Source of the DNA: Polynucleobacter sp. JS-Safj-400b-B2
GTDB taxonomy: Bacteria > Pseudomonadota > Gammaproteobacteria > Burkholderiales > Burkholderiaceae
NCBI RefSeq assembly: GCF_018881975.1
Contig: NZ_JACVPJ010000010.1
Location: forward strand, 1-64,000
DNA length: 64,000 nucleotides
Reading direction: 5' to 3'
In this document: in pieces, positions 1-9,715 of the stretch
Position numbering within the stretch: position 1 is the stretch's first letter
How the letters are laid out: each line of letters begins with the position of its first letter
The notes under the pieces: model-generated
Database searches by the model: none
Told to the model about the DNA's origin: nothing
Seen by the model: the letters and a program-made list of their open reading frames with translations, nothing else
Made by a program: the position numbers and the translations under genes

Positions 1-137
1 CAAGCGATGCAGAGTTATTCCAATACTTGTCGCCTCTGGGTTGGGAACATGTCAACTTGACCGGGGATTACGTTTGGCTGGGCGCCAAACTAGGGCCCAA
101 TAAATACCGACCTTTACGGCCGCTAGAGAAGTCTTAG
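1..137 (+). CDS. tnpA: Tn3-family transposase, C-terminal end (partial at window edge)
   Basis: Codons in frame from base 3 to a TAG at 135-137 give about 44 residues with the motif [17 protein letters not shown]. This matches the well-known C-terminal signature of Tn3-family DDE transposases (TnpA), which cut and join the 38-bp ends during replicative transposition. The rest lies left of the window, so I cannot tell whether the gene is intact. The stop codon falls inside the terminal inverted repeat that follows, as is normal for Tn21-type elements. The identification rests on remembered family motifs plus the adjoining repeat; both agree. Confidence 0.85.
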   Translation, partial: SDAELFQYLSPLGWEHVNLTGDYVWLGAKLGPNKYRPLRPLEKS

Positions 138-170
138 CGTACGATTTTTTCCGTTTTCTGTGCCGACCCC
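133..170 (+). repeat. 38-bp terminal inverted repeat of a Tn3/Tn21-type transposon
   Basis: Read on the minus strand, the segment starts GGGGTC, contains AGAAAACGGAAAA in the middle and ends ACGCTAAG. This is the layout of Tn21/Tn501-type ends, and it is exactly 38 bp. The transposon occupies the DNA to the left. The five bases AAGGT at 171-175 should be one copy of the 5-bp target duplication; the other copy would be outside the window. Confidence 0.85.
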
Positions 171-294
171 AAGGTGAGTCATTTAGAACCAATTCGGGAT
201 CTGCTGATTCATTTGTAGCCATGGCCAAGAAGGTTGTTAGGTCCGCAATGGAAACTTCCGCGATGCCGACACCAACTGGTAATTAAAAAATAAT

Positions 295-558
295 ATGAAA
301 TTACTCTCTAAGTTGATTGTTCTCTTTGGCTTCAATTTATTCATATTTGTTCCGCTCATCGCCCATGCAGATGATGCTTCACGTGATAAAGAGATTGCTG
401 AGCGTTTTGCTAAATGCGACACCAATCATGATGGTAGGTTGACTAAAGAAGATGCCGAGGGATGTATGCCTAGGATTTATGACCACTTTAGTTACATTGA
501 CTCTACAAATAAGGGATATGTGACTGTGGCCGAAATTCAGGCTATGGCCAATAGATAG
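295..558 (+). CDS. Small secreted EF-hand protein
   Basis: The product has 87 residues and a clear signal peptide (hydrophobic residues 7-23, cleavage likely after AHA at 25). A canonical Ca2+-binding loop spans about residues 42-53 (D-T-N-H-D-G-R-L-T-K-E-D, Asp/Asn at positions 1, 3, 5 and acidic at 12). A second, degenerate loop near 69-80 (DSTNKG) lacks the Asp at position 5. It is probably a periplasmic calcium-binding or calcium-sensing protein of unknown partner. It sits alone, 120 bp right of the transposon end. Confidence 0.75.
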   Translation: MKLLSKLIVLFGFNLFIFVPLIAHADDASRDKEIAERFAKCDTNHDGRLTKEDAEGCMPRIYDHFSYIDSTNKGYVTVAEIQAMANR

Positions 559-605
559 TCTTTTAATTACAAGAGTCTCTTAGGGGGCTCTTCTTTATTG
601 GGTAA

Positions 606-1502
606 ATGATGGCTGTTTCTTTTCCTGGCTTTGAATCTAAAAAGTTTTCTACTAGCACGCCAGATGGTTCTATTGAAATCTCCTACCTAATCGGCGGTAG
701 TGGACCTCCATTGTTGCTGCTTCATGGCTTTCCCCAAACTAAGGCAATCTGGAGCCTGGTAGCCCCTGAATTGGCCAAACACTTCACAGTGGTTGCTGCC
801 GACCTAAGGGGTTATGGATCTTCATCTAAGCCCCATGGAGAGGCAGATCACACTACCTACTCAAAACGATCAATGGCAGCAGATCAGCATGCATTGATGG
901 AGAGTTTAGGGTTTGATCAATTCTTCTTACTCGGACACGATAGAGGGGGAAGAGTTTCTCATCGACTGGCAATGGATTTCCCGGAAAGTGTTTTGCGATT
1001 AATGGTGTTGGATATTTCTCCTACGTTAAAGATGTATGACAACACCACGATGGAGTTTGCTAAAGGCTATTGGCATTGGTTCTTCTTGATTCAACCAGAG
1101 CCAGTCCCTGAAACATTGATTGGAGCCGATCCAGAGTTTTGGCTCAAAAATCATATGGGTCGGCATGCGGGAACGGGCATATTTTCACCAGAGCGATGGG
1201 CCGAATACTTAGCTGGAGCCGCCAATTCACAAAGTATGCATGCAATGTGTGAAGACTATCGCGCTGCGGCCACCATTGACCTGATTCATGATCGTGCCGA
1301 TCGTGCTGCTAATCAGAGGCTGCAAATGCCCTTAAAAGTACTTTGGGGCGAACATGGCTTAGTGAATAAATGCTTTAAGCCAATAGACGACTGGAAGGAA
1401 GTCGCCATCGAGGTCTCGGGAAGGGCGGTTCCAAGCGGACATTACATCCCCGAAGAGGTTCCAGAGCTACTGATAGCAGAAGCCAAGGAATTCTTTAGGT
1501 AA
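606..1502 (+). CDS. Alpha/beta hydrolase, haloacetate dehalogenase/epoxide hydrolase type
   Basis: This 298-residue alpha/beta-hydrolase shows the oxyanion HGFP motif near residue 41, DLRGYGSSSKP near 67, and the nucleophile elbow GHDRGG near 110. Asp in place of Ser is typical of fluoroacetate dehalogenases and soluble epoxide hydrolases. The catalytic His is in GHYIPEE near the C-terminus. A cytoplasmic hydrolase attacking C-halogen or epoxide carbons through an ester intermediate is the expected chemistry; the substrate cannot be read from sequence. Start codons at 606 and 609 are adjacent. A terminator hairpin follows. Confidence 0.8.
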   Translation: MMAVSFPGFESKKFSTSTPDGSIEISYLIGGSGPPLLLLHGFPQTKAIWSLVAPELAKHFTVVAADLRGYGSSSKPHGEADHTTYSKRSMAADQHALMESLGFDQFFLLGHDRGGRVSHRLAMDFPESVLRLMVLDISPTLKMYDNTTMEFAKGYWHWFFLIQPEPVPETLIGADPEFWLKNHMGRHAGTGIFSPERWAEYLAGAANSQSMHAMCEDYRAAATIDLIHDRADRAANQRLQMPLKVLWGEHGLVNKCFKPIDDWKEVAIEVSGRAVPSGHYIPEEVPELLIAEAKEFFR

Positions 1503-1529
1503 ACCTGCTGGTTTATTGCGGATAAAACA

Positions 1530-1565
1530 AAAAACCCTAAGTAAATCAATTATTTAGGGTTTTTA
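1530..1565. terminator. Bidirectional hairpin terminator
   Basis: AAAAACCCTAA and TTTAGGGTTTTT form inverted arms around a 12-nt AT-rich loop, with A-run and T-run on the outer sides. It lies between the rightward hydrolase and the leftward small ORF, so it can end transcripts from both sides. Confidence 0.75.
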
Positions 1566-1569
1566 AATA

Positions 1570-1755
1570 TCACTCTGGGTGAAAATTATTGCTAGCCATG
1601 AAGCTAATGGTGCGCTCAAAGCCTAGGATTCGGATATAACGCCATGCAATATCGCGATATTTGCTATCTAAATAGCCAATAGCTACTTCAGGCGTCCTTT
1701 TGGACAAGTCGATCTGTTGAATTGCACGGGCCCAACGTTTGAGTCTTGTTGACAT
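1570..1755 (-). CDS. Small basic protein of unknown function
   Basis: Starting at the ATG at 1755, which has GGAGGTGAC seven bases upstream, the product is 61 residues (MSTRLKRWARAIQQ onward), basic in the first third and mostly helical by composition. A longer 71-residue form from 1785 lacks a good ribosome site. I do not recognise the family. It is flanked by the terminator on its 3' side and faces away from the FAD oxidase block across a 90-bp gap. It could be a conserved genus-level protein. Confidence 0.55.
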   Translation of the reverse strand: MSTRLKRWARAIQQIDLSKRTPEVAIGYLDSKYRDIAWRYIRILGFERTISFMASNNFHPE

Positions 1756-1844
1756 ATTTGTCACCTCCATGACCATACAACGCATGAAAATATGGTCGAG
1801 ATGACATGAATTACAAAATATTTAATAAAAAACTGCTGTTTTCT

Positions 1845-3260
1845 CTAAATAGAGACAACTTTATGGGGATTAAGTATATTTTGAGGGTCTAAGGCCCTTT
1901 TTAGCGTCTTCATGAGGTCATGGGCTACTTCGCCCTTGTGGGCCCTTAGGCCGTCCAATTTAAGCTGCCCAACCCCATGTTCTGCGGATATGGAGCCATT
2001 ACAACGCTCAACTTGTGCATAGACAAGCTCATGTATTGGCTTTTCGTTGTTTTCATTAAAGATCTTGGCATCGACACCTGGGGGAGGGGCGATGTTGTAG
2101 TGGAGGTTGCCATCGCCTAAGTGACCAAAATTAATGATTCTCACGCCCGGGAAGCTGCTTCTCATTAAAGCATCTGTTTCTTTAATAAAGCTATCCAAGG
2201 ACGATAAGGGAATGGTGATGTCGTGTTTCAGGTTGGCGCCTTCTTCGGCCTGAGCAAGTGTAATGTGTTCACGCATGTGCCAAAAAGCATTTGCCTGACT
2301 TAAATTACTGGCAATGACTGCATCGCTAATAAACTGAGACTCGAAAGCTTCTTCCAGGATAGCCTCAAGTAGTTGTCTTACATGGTCCTCGCTTTCGTGA
2401 TCTGAGAGTTCAATCAGAATCGTAAAAGGCGGCTTTCCCTGTAGAGGGTTTGCCATTTGAGGAAAATGCTTTTCATTTAGCTCCAGAGACTCTTGGGTCA
2501 TCATTTCAAAACCAGTTAGCAAAGAAGTTGCACGTTTTTGAAATAAATTTAAGAGCGCAATTGAAGATGCAATAGTTTCACAGGCAACCAGCGTGGTCCA
2601 TTGTGAAATTGGCAATGGATATAGCTTCATAACTGCTGCAGTGATGATACCTAGCGTACCTTCAGAGCCAACAAATAAATCGCGTAAATCATAACCAGCA
2701 TTGTCTTTGCGTAATCCTTTAAGGCCACTCCAGATTTCACCCTTGGCTGTTATAACTTCTAAACCCAAACAGAGATCTCGTGCATTGCCGTAGCGCAGAA
2801 CATTTGTGCCGCCGGCATTGGTTGCTAAGTTACCACCAATCATGCAACTGCCTTCAGCACCAAGACTCAGTGGAAATAAAAAGCCTTGCTCTGCAGCTTT
2901 TTCTTGTACCGTTTGTAGAATGCATCCCGCTTCAAGCGTAATCGTTTGATTGGCAACATCGATCTCACGAATTTGATTCATGCGCTTCAGATTGAGAATG
3001 ACTTGTTTGCCACTGTTATCAGGTGTAGCGCCACCACAAAAGCCGGTATGACCGCCTTGAGGAACTATAGCAACTTGGTTTTCAGCGCAGAGCCTGACGA
3101 TACTTGATACCTCTGAGCTATTGCTCGGTAACAGCACTGCTAATGCCTTTCCGGTATAGCGTTTGCGCCAGTCTGTTAGGTAGGGCGCTTTATCTTCATC
3201 TGTAGTGAGGATAAATTGTTCCCCCAGAACTAAAGACAGTTGATTAATCAAGTTTTGCAT
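1845..3260 (-). CDS. FAD-linked 2-hydroxyacid dehydrogenase (GlcD/D-lactate dehydrogenase type)
   Basis: The product has 471 residues and two domains of the PCMH-FAD oxidase family. The FAD-binding half has PQGGHTGFCGGATP near residue 67 and GAEGSCMIGGNLATNAGG near 133. The FAD-linked oxidase C-terminal half ends with the family signature ISAEHGVGQLK near 423. It oxidises a D-2-hydroxyacid (glycolate, D-lactate or D-2-hydroxyglutarate class) and passes electrons onward. GlcE and GlcF partners are not adjacent, so a single-subunit D-lactate or D-2-hydroxyglutarate dehydrogenase is more likely than glycolate oxidase. It is cotranscribed with the DUF2069 gene, with a 2-bp gap. Confidence 0.85.
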   Translation of the reverse strand: MQNLINQLSLVLGEQFILTTDEDKAPYLTDWRKRYTGKALAVLLPSNSSEVSSIVRLCAENQVAIVPQGGHTGFCGGATPDNSGKQVILNLKRMNQIREIDVANQTITLEAGCILQTVQEKAAEQGFLFPLSLGAEGSCMIGGNLATNAGGTNVLRYGNARDLCLGLEVITAKGEIWSGLKGLRKDNAGYDLRDLFVGSEGTLGIITAAVMKLYPLPISQWTTLVACETIASSIALLNLFQKRATSLLTGFEMMTQESLELNEKHFPQMANPLQGKPPFTILIELSDHESEDHVRQLLEAILEEAFESQFISDAVIASNLSQANAFWHMREHITLAQAEEGANLKHDITIPLSSLDSFIKETDALMRSSFPGVRIINFGHLGDGNLHYNIAPPPGVDAKIFNENNEKPIHELVYAQVERCNGSISAEHGVGQLKLDGLRAHKGEVAHDLMKTLKRALDPQNILNPHKVVSI

Positions 3261-3262
3261 GA

Positions 3263-3646
3263 TTACTTTGCTGAAAGCTTCTTTAGTGCCTTGGCCTCTT
3301 TTTTAATTGGCTTTAAATACATCAGCAGGCAAACAAAACCAATTATGGCGAGCAGGGTTTCTAGGGCAGCAAGCCAAAAGTTAGCGCCAGTTTCTAGAAT
3401 TCGAACCAAGCCTTCAAGAGCGTAAAGCAATATCAACATGGAGGCCCACTGCATGGTGTAAACCTTACCCTTCCATATTCCTGGAATGGCAAATAGCAAA
3501 GGTATTCCTTTAAGAATCAACCAGGAGCCGCCTGGACGTAAGGGTGAAATGAACCACTCCCAGCAGACACACAGAATAAACAAATCAATAAATGCAGCTG
3601 TAGCTATTAGTTGGTAAGGATTTTTTTTTAGAATCTTTTTAATCAT
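3263..3646 (-). CDS. DUF2069 inner-membrane protein
   Basis: From the ATG at 3646 (AAGGA six bases upstream, preferred over the start at 3664) the product is about 127 residues. It has four hydrophobic segments and a lysine-rich C-terminus (KKEAKALKKLSAK). The length and layout match the DUF2069 family, which often sits next to wrbA in betaproteobacteria, as here. Function is unknown. Confidence 0.7.
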   Translation of the reverse strand: MIKKILKKNPYQLIATAAFIDLFILCVCWEWFISPLRPGGSWLILKGIPLLFAIPGIWKGKVYTMQWASMLILLYALEGLVRILETGANFWLAALETLLAIIGFVCLLMYLKPIKKEAKALKKLSAK

Positions 3647-3663
3647 GATGAATCCTTGGTGCA

Positions 3664-4281
<618 letters not shown>

Positions 4282-4294
4282 TTATGATACGGCG

Positions 4295-5143
4295 ATGCGT
4301 CTTATTCGTAACCCCCGATTATGGCTCTCTCTGGCTAAAGAGATCTGGGAGCGCAATCGCGGTCAAAATTTGAATCAAATTGCAGCCAGCCTAGCCTTTA
4401 CAACCATTTTATCGATGGTTCCTATGGTGACTATTGCTACCATCATGATTGGTTATCTCCCAAGCGTTATCCAAGTCAAAAATGCATTTAAGGCCTGGCT
4501 TTTAGATACCTATATGCCTGGCGGCATAAACCAGCAGGCATTTATCTACTTAGATCAATTTTCATCACAGGCAAGGGGATTAACCTTCGTAGGTTTGGCT
4601 GGCCTCATCATTACAACGATCATGACATTGGCCGTGATTGAGGGTGCCTTTAATCAAATCTTCAAAGTTACCGCTAGCCGACCTTTGTATAAAAAGATTG
4701 TGATTTATAGTGCAGCAACAATTTTAGGCCCAATACTCTTAGGCGTTGGGCTCTACTTAAGTGGCGTTTTGTTTAGTGCTTCGGAAGGATGGATTAGCGC
4801 TGTATCTTTTGGTTTTCAGCTGGTCGCAACAATTGCCCCAATTTGCCTAGCGATTCTTGTTTATGCGGTGGTCTATAAAATCCTTCCCTATGCAAAGATT
4901 TTATGGCGAGATGCATTTGCTGGGGCCTTGGTAGCTGCACTAGCCTTTGAATTAATGAAATTCGGTTTCGCCATCTTCCTAAGTCATACCGCCTTCTACA
5001 AAACGGTTTATGGAGCTTTTGCTATCTTCCCTTTAGGTCTGATGTGGATTTACTTAACCTGGTGGATTACCTTGACTGGAGCAGTTCTGGTGGCTAACTT
5101 GCCGAACATACGCAGCGGTGTCATTAGGGTTATTCGTTACTAA
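4295..5143 (+). CDS. YihY/UPF0761 family inner-membrane protein
   Basis: The product has six hydrophobic helices and the conserved SLAFTTILSMVPMVTIATI segment near residue 40, plus the PYAKILWRDAFAGALVAA segment typical of YihY (formerly called BrkB or RNase BN). I use the ATG at 4295 (282 residues); an upstream TTG at 4274 would overlap the divergent promoter region. Its biochemical role is unsettled. Confidence 0.8.
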   Translation: MRLIRNPRLWLSLAKEIWERNRGQNLNQIAASLAFTTILSMVPMVTIATIMIGYLPSVIQVKNAFKAWLLDTYMPGGINQQAFIYLDQFSSQARGLTFVGLAGLIITTIMTLAVIEGAFNQIFKVTASRPLYKKIVIYSAATILGPILLGVGLYLSGVLFSASEGWISAVSFGFQLVATIAPICLAILVYAVVYKILPYAKILWRDAFAGALVAALAFELMKFGFAIFLSHTAFYKTVYGAFAIFPLGLMWIYLTWWITLTGAVLVANLPNIRSGVIRVIRY

Positions 5144-5222
5144 AAGTTACCCCTAAGCTCTTGATTCAAAGAGGTCTTGAGTCTATATTGGGGTCATAAG
5201 TGCATTGCTTTATGGAGACCAA

Positions 5223-5678
5223 ATGAAAGTTCGCGACATATTACGCGTTAAGGGAAGTACCCTTTTTACAGTAGCCCCTGATACTGCGCTGCAAACGGCG
5301 GTACTGGTTATGAGCGAGCACGATATTGGTTCTTTGGTTGTTATGGAATACGACAAGCTGGTCGGTATTCTGACATTCCGTGAAGTTATTGCTGCCTTAG
5401 CCAAACACCACGGCAAGCTAGAAGGGCTTCAGGTTAACTCGGTAATGAATCAAAAGCCTTTAACATGCAATATGGAGACCGAGATAGATGAAGTCCGTCG
5501 CATGATGTTGGTTGACCATGCCCGCTATTTGCCGGTAGTAGACCAAAAAATGCTGATGGGTGTTATTTCTTTCTACGACGTAGCCAAGTCGGTAGTGGAG
5601 GCCCAAGACTTTGAAAATACGATGCTCAAGGCCTATATCCGCGATTGGCCAGAAGATACCGAAAAAGCAGCTCCCTAG
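5223..5678 (+). CDS. CBS-domain pair protein
   Basis: The ATG at 5223 has GGAGACC seven bases upstream and gives 151 residues forming two CBS motifs (about 9-58 and 74-125) with no other domain. Such stand-alone Bateman modules bind adenine nucleotides and act as energy sensors or regulatory subunits. The motif MSEHDIGSLVVMEYDKLVGI is typical. It lies just upstream of aroC. Confidence 0.85.
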   Translation: MKVRDILRVKGSTLFTVAPDTALQTAVLVMSEHDIGSLVVMEYDKLVGILTFREVIAALAKHHGKLEGLQVNSVMNQKPLTCNMETEIDEVRRMMLVDHARYLPVVDQKMLMGVISFYDVAKSVVEAQDFENTMLKAYIRDWPEDTEKAAP

Positions 5679-5721
5679 GCTCTCCTAGCCAATATTTGCT
5701 GACAAATGACATAATGTTGTT

Positions 5722-6834
5722 ATGTCAGGAAATACTTTAGGCCTTCTTTTTACTGTTACCACTTTTGGTGAATCCCATGGTCCCGCAATCGGGGCTGTTG
5801 TGGATGGTTGCCCTCCGGGTATGAATTTATCCGAAGCCGATATCCAGTTAGACTTGGATCGCCGAAAGCCCGGCACCTCACGGCATGTCACGCAACGTAA
5901 GGAAGAGGATAGGGTTGAAATCCTGTCCGGCGTATTTGAAGGCAAGACTACTGGAACGCCTATTGCATTATTGATTCGCAATACGGATCAGCGCAGCCAA
6001 GACTATGGCGATATTTTGCAAACCTTCCGCCCTGGTCACGCAGACTATGCATACCAAAGTAAATATGGAATTCGTGATCCCCGTGGTGGTGGCCGTTCAT
6101 CTGCTCGCTTAACGGCTCCCGTTGTCGCTGCTGCAGCGATTGCCAAAAAATGGTTACACGATAAATATGGCACTGAGTTTTACGGTTACATGAGCCAATT
6201 GGGCGAGCTTGAAATTCCTTTTAAAGATGAATCTCAGATTGAGCAAAACCCTTTCTTTGCCGCCAACGCTGAAATCATTCCACAGCTAGAGAGCTATATG
6301 GATGCTTTGCGTAAAGCAGGGGACTCTTGTGGCGCACGTATAGAAGTGCGCGCTCGCAATGTTCCTGCTGGCCTAGGTGAACCTTTATTTGATAAGTTGG
6401 ATGCTGATATTGCACATGCCATGATGGGCATTAATGCAGTTAAAGGGGTTGAAATTGGGTCTGGCTTTAAATCTGTAGCGCAACGTGGTAGCGAACATGG
6501 GGATGAGCTCCATCCTGATGGCTTCGCAAGCAATAACTCAGGCGGCACCCTTGGCGGAATTAGTAGCGGCCAAGATTTGCGAGTTTCAATTGCTATTAAG
6601 CCGACTTCTAGCATTATGAGTCCCAAGCAATCTGTTGACTTGAATGGTAAGTCAATTACCGTTCAAACTAAGGGTCGACATGATCCTTGTGTTGGCATTC
6701 GCGCTACTCCGATAGCGGAGGCGATGCTGGCTCTTGTTTTAATGGATCACGCTCTGCGTCATCGCGCTCAGTGCGCCGATGTTCCTGAGATCGCCTCTAT
6801 TCCGGCTGCTCAACCCGGCGCTTACCGCGATTAA
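5722..6834 (+). CDS. aroC: Chorismate synthase
   Basis: The 370-residue product carries all three classical signatures: [18 protein letters not shown] near residue 15, the [17 protein letters not shown] region near 126 and [17 protein letters not shown] near 315. It catalyses the FMN-dependent anti-1,4-elimination of phosphate from EPSP to give chorismate, the last step of the shikimate pathway. Length is normal for the bifunctional/bacterial type. Confidence 0.97.
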   Translation: MSGNTLGLLFTVTTFGESHGPAIGAVVDGCPPGMNLSEADIQLDLDRRKPGTSRHVTQRKEEDRVEILSGVFEGKTTGTPIALLIRNTDQRSQDYGDILQTFRPGHADYAYQSKYGIRDPRGGGRSSARLTAPVVAAAAIAKKWLHDKYGTEFYGYMSQLGELEIPFKDESQIEQNPFFAANAEIIPQLESYMDALRKAGDSCGARIEVRARNVPAGLGEPLFDKLDADIAHAMMGINAVKGVEIGSGFKSVAQRGSEHGDELHPDGFASNNSGGTLGGISSGQDLRVSIAIKPTSSIMSPKQSVDLNGKSITVQTKGRHDPCVGIRATPIAEAMLALVLMDHALRHRAQCADVPEIASIPAAQPGAYRD

Positions 6835-6846
6835 CTGTTTTATTAG

Positions 6847-8004
6847 ATGACGCCATCACTTCGCTGGGCCTTCGGGTCCTTTTTCTTTTTATATTTTGCC
6901 TATGTTGGACTGGTATCTCCATACGCCAGCCTCTTTTTTTTAGACAGAGGTTTTAGCGTCATTGAGATTGCAGCGTTAATGTCTATGCTGCAGATAACCA
7001 GAATTGTTGGTCCATTCTCCTGGGGCTGGCTATCTGACTATCTTTCCAATCGGGTTGGCATTATTCGAATCTGTACCTGTCTTGCTGCAGTTGTGTTCTT
7101 GTGCATCTACTTTTTGCAAAGTTACATTGGATTTTTCATCTGGATGTTTGTGCTGCACACTATCCTTAGCAGCTTAATGCCTCTGGGTGAATCCGCTACG
7201 ATTCATGCGCTATATAAAGACAACTCATTTGATAAACGCTATGGCCGTTTACGTCTTTGGGGATCTATTGGCTTTATTATCATGGTGCTTGCTGCAGGCG
7301 AGTTATTTCAGCGTAAGTCCATTGAAATGTATCCGATCGTTGGCACCATTGTTTTGCTAGCTTTAGCTGTAATTTCTTTTTGCCTGCATGAGCCAAAGAT
7401 GGAGCGTCGCAAAATGGTCAAGGGCGAGCTTATGGTTGTGCTCTTTAATCCAGATGTACGGTGGTTCTTAGTGTCTGGATTCTTTATGATCTTTGCGCAT
7501 GCTGCTTTGTACGTTTTCTACTCTTTATATCTTGCTGATCTAGGCTACGATAAATTTCAGATTGGACTTTTCTGGGCTTTGGGCGTCATGGCGGAAGTCA
7601 TTTTCTTTTACTTCCAAAGTAAGGTTTTGAGTAAGCTTGATGCCGAGGTGATATTGCAAGCCGCCTTTGGCATCGGAGTGGTTCGCTTTGTATTGATTGC
7701 CTTTTTACCATTCACTTCCGTCTTAATTATTGCGCAACTGATGCATGCGGGAACGTTTGCCGCTCACCATAGCGCCGCTACAAAACTTTTACAGCGCTGG
7801 TTCACTGGGCCCTTACAAGCCAGAGGTCAGGCCTTAATGGCTACCATTTCTTATGGCTTGGGTGGCACGCTTGGTGGATTATGTGCTGGTTGGATATGGG
7901 AGGCATCCCAACCAAGAGATGTCTTTGTGATGTCCGCATTTGCATGCGGACTAGCGGGTATGGCAATCCAGAAACTGAGACCGCGACGTTACCCCGCCAG
8001 ATAA
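6847..8004 (+). CDS. MFS transporter of the 3-phenylpropionate/nucleoside-type (MFS_1_like)
   Basis: This 385-residue, twelve-helix protein begins 12 bp after aroC. The N-terminal helix segment YFAYVGLVSPYASLFFLDRG and the LRLWGSIGFI motif near residue 134 are characteristic of the HcaT/PPP group, a proton-driven small-molecule importer family. The substrate is not predictable. Confidence 0.8.
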   Translation: MTPSLRWAFGSFFFLYFAYVGLVSPYASLFFLDRGFSVIEIAALMSMLQITRIVGPFSWGWLSDYLSNRVGIIRICTCLAAVVFLCIYFLQSYIGFFIWMFVLHTILSSLMPLGESATIHALYKDNSFDKRYGRLRLWGSIGFIIMVLAAGELFQRKSIEMYPIVGTIVLLALAVISFCLHEPKMERRKMVKGELMVVLFNPDVRWFLVSGFFMIFAHAALYVFYSLYLADLGYDKFQIGLFWALGVMAEVIFFYFQSKVLSKLDAEVILQAAFGIGVVRFVLIAFLPFTSVLIIAQLMHAGTFAAHHSAATKLLQRWFTGPLQARGQALMATISYGLGGTLGGLCAGWIWEASQPRDVFVMSAFACGLAGMAIQKLRPRRYPAR

Positions 8005-8019
8005 TACTTTTATTACCTT

Positions 8020-8814
8020 CTATTGAATTTTTGCTTTAGAGCGCAGTTTTTGCATCATCTCTGAGAACTTGGCCTTTTGCCAGTTTTTATCAGACATGAT
8101 CATTTGCTTTAATTGATCCTTCATCTCTTCCATGCTTGGGGCTTTAACATCTCGTGTATCAATCATCTTGATGATGTGCCAACCAAACTGTGATTTCACA
8201 GGCTTATCAGTGATTTGACCATTTTTGAGCTGAACCATTGCCTTAGAGAACTCGGGGACTAAAGCTTTATCACTAACCCAGCCCAAATCACCACCATTTT
8301 TAGCTGAGCCAGGATCAAGTGATTTGGCTTTTGCAATCTCTTCAAAGCTTGCACCAGCTTTTAACTGAGCGGTAATAGCCTTAGCATCAGATTCTTTTTC
8401 CACCAAGATATGCTCTACGTGATATTCCTTGCCGGTATATTGTGCTTTAACGGATTCATAGGCTGCTTTTAAGTCGGCTTCTGCAACACCTTCTTTTTCA
8501 ACATAGTCTTCAAAGACTGCAGCAATCAAAACGCCTATACGCGCTTGTTCAAGTTGTTCGCGAACCACTTCTTTTTGAATTACACCACGCTTGTCAGCTT
8601 CTTGTAAAACCAATTCACGCGTTACCAACATTTCACGAGCTTGATCACGCACTTGTGGATTATCGGGTTGACCAGAGCGTTGCACTAATTTGTCTAATTG
8701 CGCTTTAGGTATGGATTTACCATTAACGATTACTGCATTTTGTGCCATCACATTTGCAGAAAGAAGGGCAGCGCTAAGTATGCTGATCGAGAATATTTGA
8801 CGTGTATTGAACAT
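8020..8814 (-). CDS. Parvulin-type peptidyl-prolyl cis-trans isomerase
   Basis: The product has 264 residues, with a signal peptide at 1-24 (SAALLSANVMAQ) and a SurA/PrsA-like N-terminal region with IPKAQLDKLVQRSGQP. A parvulin domain at about 130-225 contains EYHVEHILVE, the GGDLGWVS motif and FGWHIIKMID. It is a periplasmic chaperone or foldase for outer-membrane or secreted proteins. It is leftward and followed by bolA and yciB, which could share a transcript. Confidence 0.9.
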   Translation of the reverse strand: MFNTRQIFSISILSAALLSANVMAQNAVIVNGKSIPKAQLDKLVQRSGQPDNPQVRDQAREMLVTRELVLQEADKRGVIQKEVVREQLEQARIGVLIAAVFEDYVEKEGVAEADLKAAYESVKAQYTGKEYHVEHILVEKESDAKAITAQLKAGASFEEIAKAKSLDPGSAKNGGDLGWVSDKALVPEFSKAMVQLKNGQITDKPVKSQFGWHIIKMIDTRDVKAPSMEEMKDQLKQMIMSDKNWQKAKFSEMMQKLRSKAKIQ

Positions 8815-8862
8815 GGTAGTTTAGGTATTAATTAAAGAAAGTAGTGCTATTTTAAAACAGGC

Positions 8863-9147
8863 TTAGTTGATTACTTCATCAGGGGCTAAGGCATTGATAG
8901 TGAGGGCATGGATCTCAATTGGAATATGCCTATTTAATGCAGCATAGACAGCTCGGTGACGAGCTACTAGGTTTAAACCCTTAAATTCTGGAGCAACAAT
9001 TTCTAATCGAAAATGACCACCGCCGCTGGCCGCTCCAGCATGGCCAGCATGAAGATGACTTTCATCAATAATGTTTAAGACCTCAACCTGAAAAGCTTTG
9101 CGAAGATCTTCTTCAAATGCAGCTATACGTTGCTGATTAATACTCAT
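8863..9147 (-). CDS. bolA: BolA-family protein
   Basis: This 94-residue protein has the BolA fold: VLNIIDESHLHAGHAG near residue 24 with the His of the class II/I loop, then the FKGLNLVARHRAVYAAL helix near 55. BolA proteins pair with monothiol glutaredoxins in Fe-S handling and act as transcription regulators. The start overlaps the yciB stop by 4 bp. Confidence 0.9.
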   Translation of the reverse strand: MSINQQRIAAFEEDLRKAFQVEVLNIIDESHLHAGHAGAASGGGHFRLEIVAPEFKGLNLVARHRAVYAALNRHIPIEIHALTINALAPDEVIN

Positions 9148-9692
9148 TCGCTTGGATGCTCCATATGTTTAGAGAGCCAAATGCCTTGGGCAATAACAAA
9201 TACTAATAACAAGCCTGTACTGCCAAATAATTTAAAGTTGACCCAGGTTTCTTCCGAATATTTAAAGGCTATATAAAGATTGAGTGCGCCCATGAAGAAG
9301 AAGAATATTGCCCATGCCATATTAAGACTTCGCCAAACAGAATGGGCATTTTTTTCTTTGAGTGTTATCTGCTTGCCCATTAATACTTGTATCCAGTTTT
9401 TTTGAAAAAACTGAGCGCTGATAAAAAGAGCACCAGAGAAAAGCCAATAAAGCGCAGTAGGCTTTAATTGAATGAATGTTTTGTCATGTAGGAATATGGT
9501 GAGACTGCCAAAAACCAGAATCATCACCAGGCTTACCCATTGCATGGCGTCAATTTTGCGATGGCGGTAATAAACCCACAGGATCTGACCGATGGTAGCG
9601 ACCATGGCAACGATAGTAGCGGTATAGATATCACCAAACTTAAAGGCGATGAAAAAAAGGATTATGGGGAATAGGTCAAATAAGAATTTCAT
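9144..9692 (-). CDS. yciB: Inner-membrane-spanning protein YciB (septation protein A)
   Basis: The product has 182 residues and five hydrophobic helices. The conserved N-terminal FLFDLFPIILFFIAFKFGDIYTA-type segment and the NWIQVLMGKQI region are diagnostic of YciB/IspZ, an inner-membrane protein tied to cell-envelope synthesis and septation. Confidence 0.9.
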   Translation of the reverse strand: MKFLFDLFPIILFFIAFKFGDIYTATIVAMVATIGQILWVYYRHRKIDAMQWVSLVMILVFGSLTIFLHDKTFIQLKPTALYWLFSGALFISAQFFQKNWIQVLMGKQITLKEKNAHSVWRSLNMAWAIFFFFMGALNLYIAFKYSEETWVNFKLFGSTGLLLVFVIAQGIWLSKHMEHPSE

Positions 9693-9715
9693 AAATGGAT
9701 TATCCAGCTATTTGC

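Noticed and set aside
221..286. 21-codon ORF MAKKVV... just right of the transposon end
   Set aside because: No ribosome site and too short to support; may be the scar of a gene cut by the insertion.
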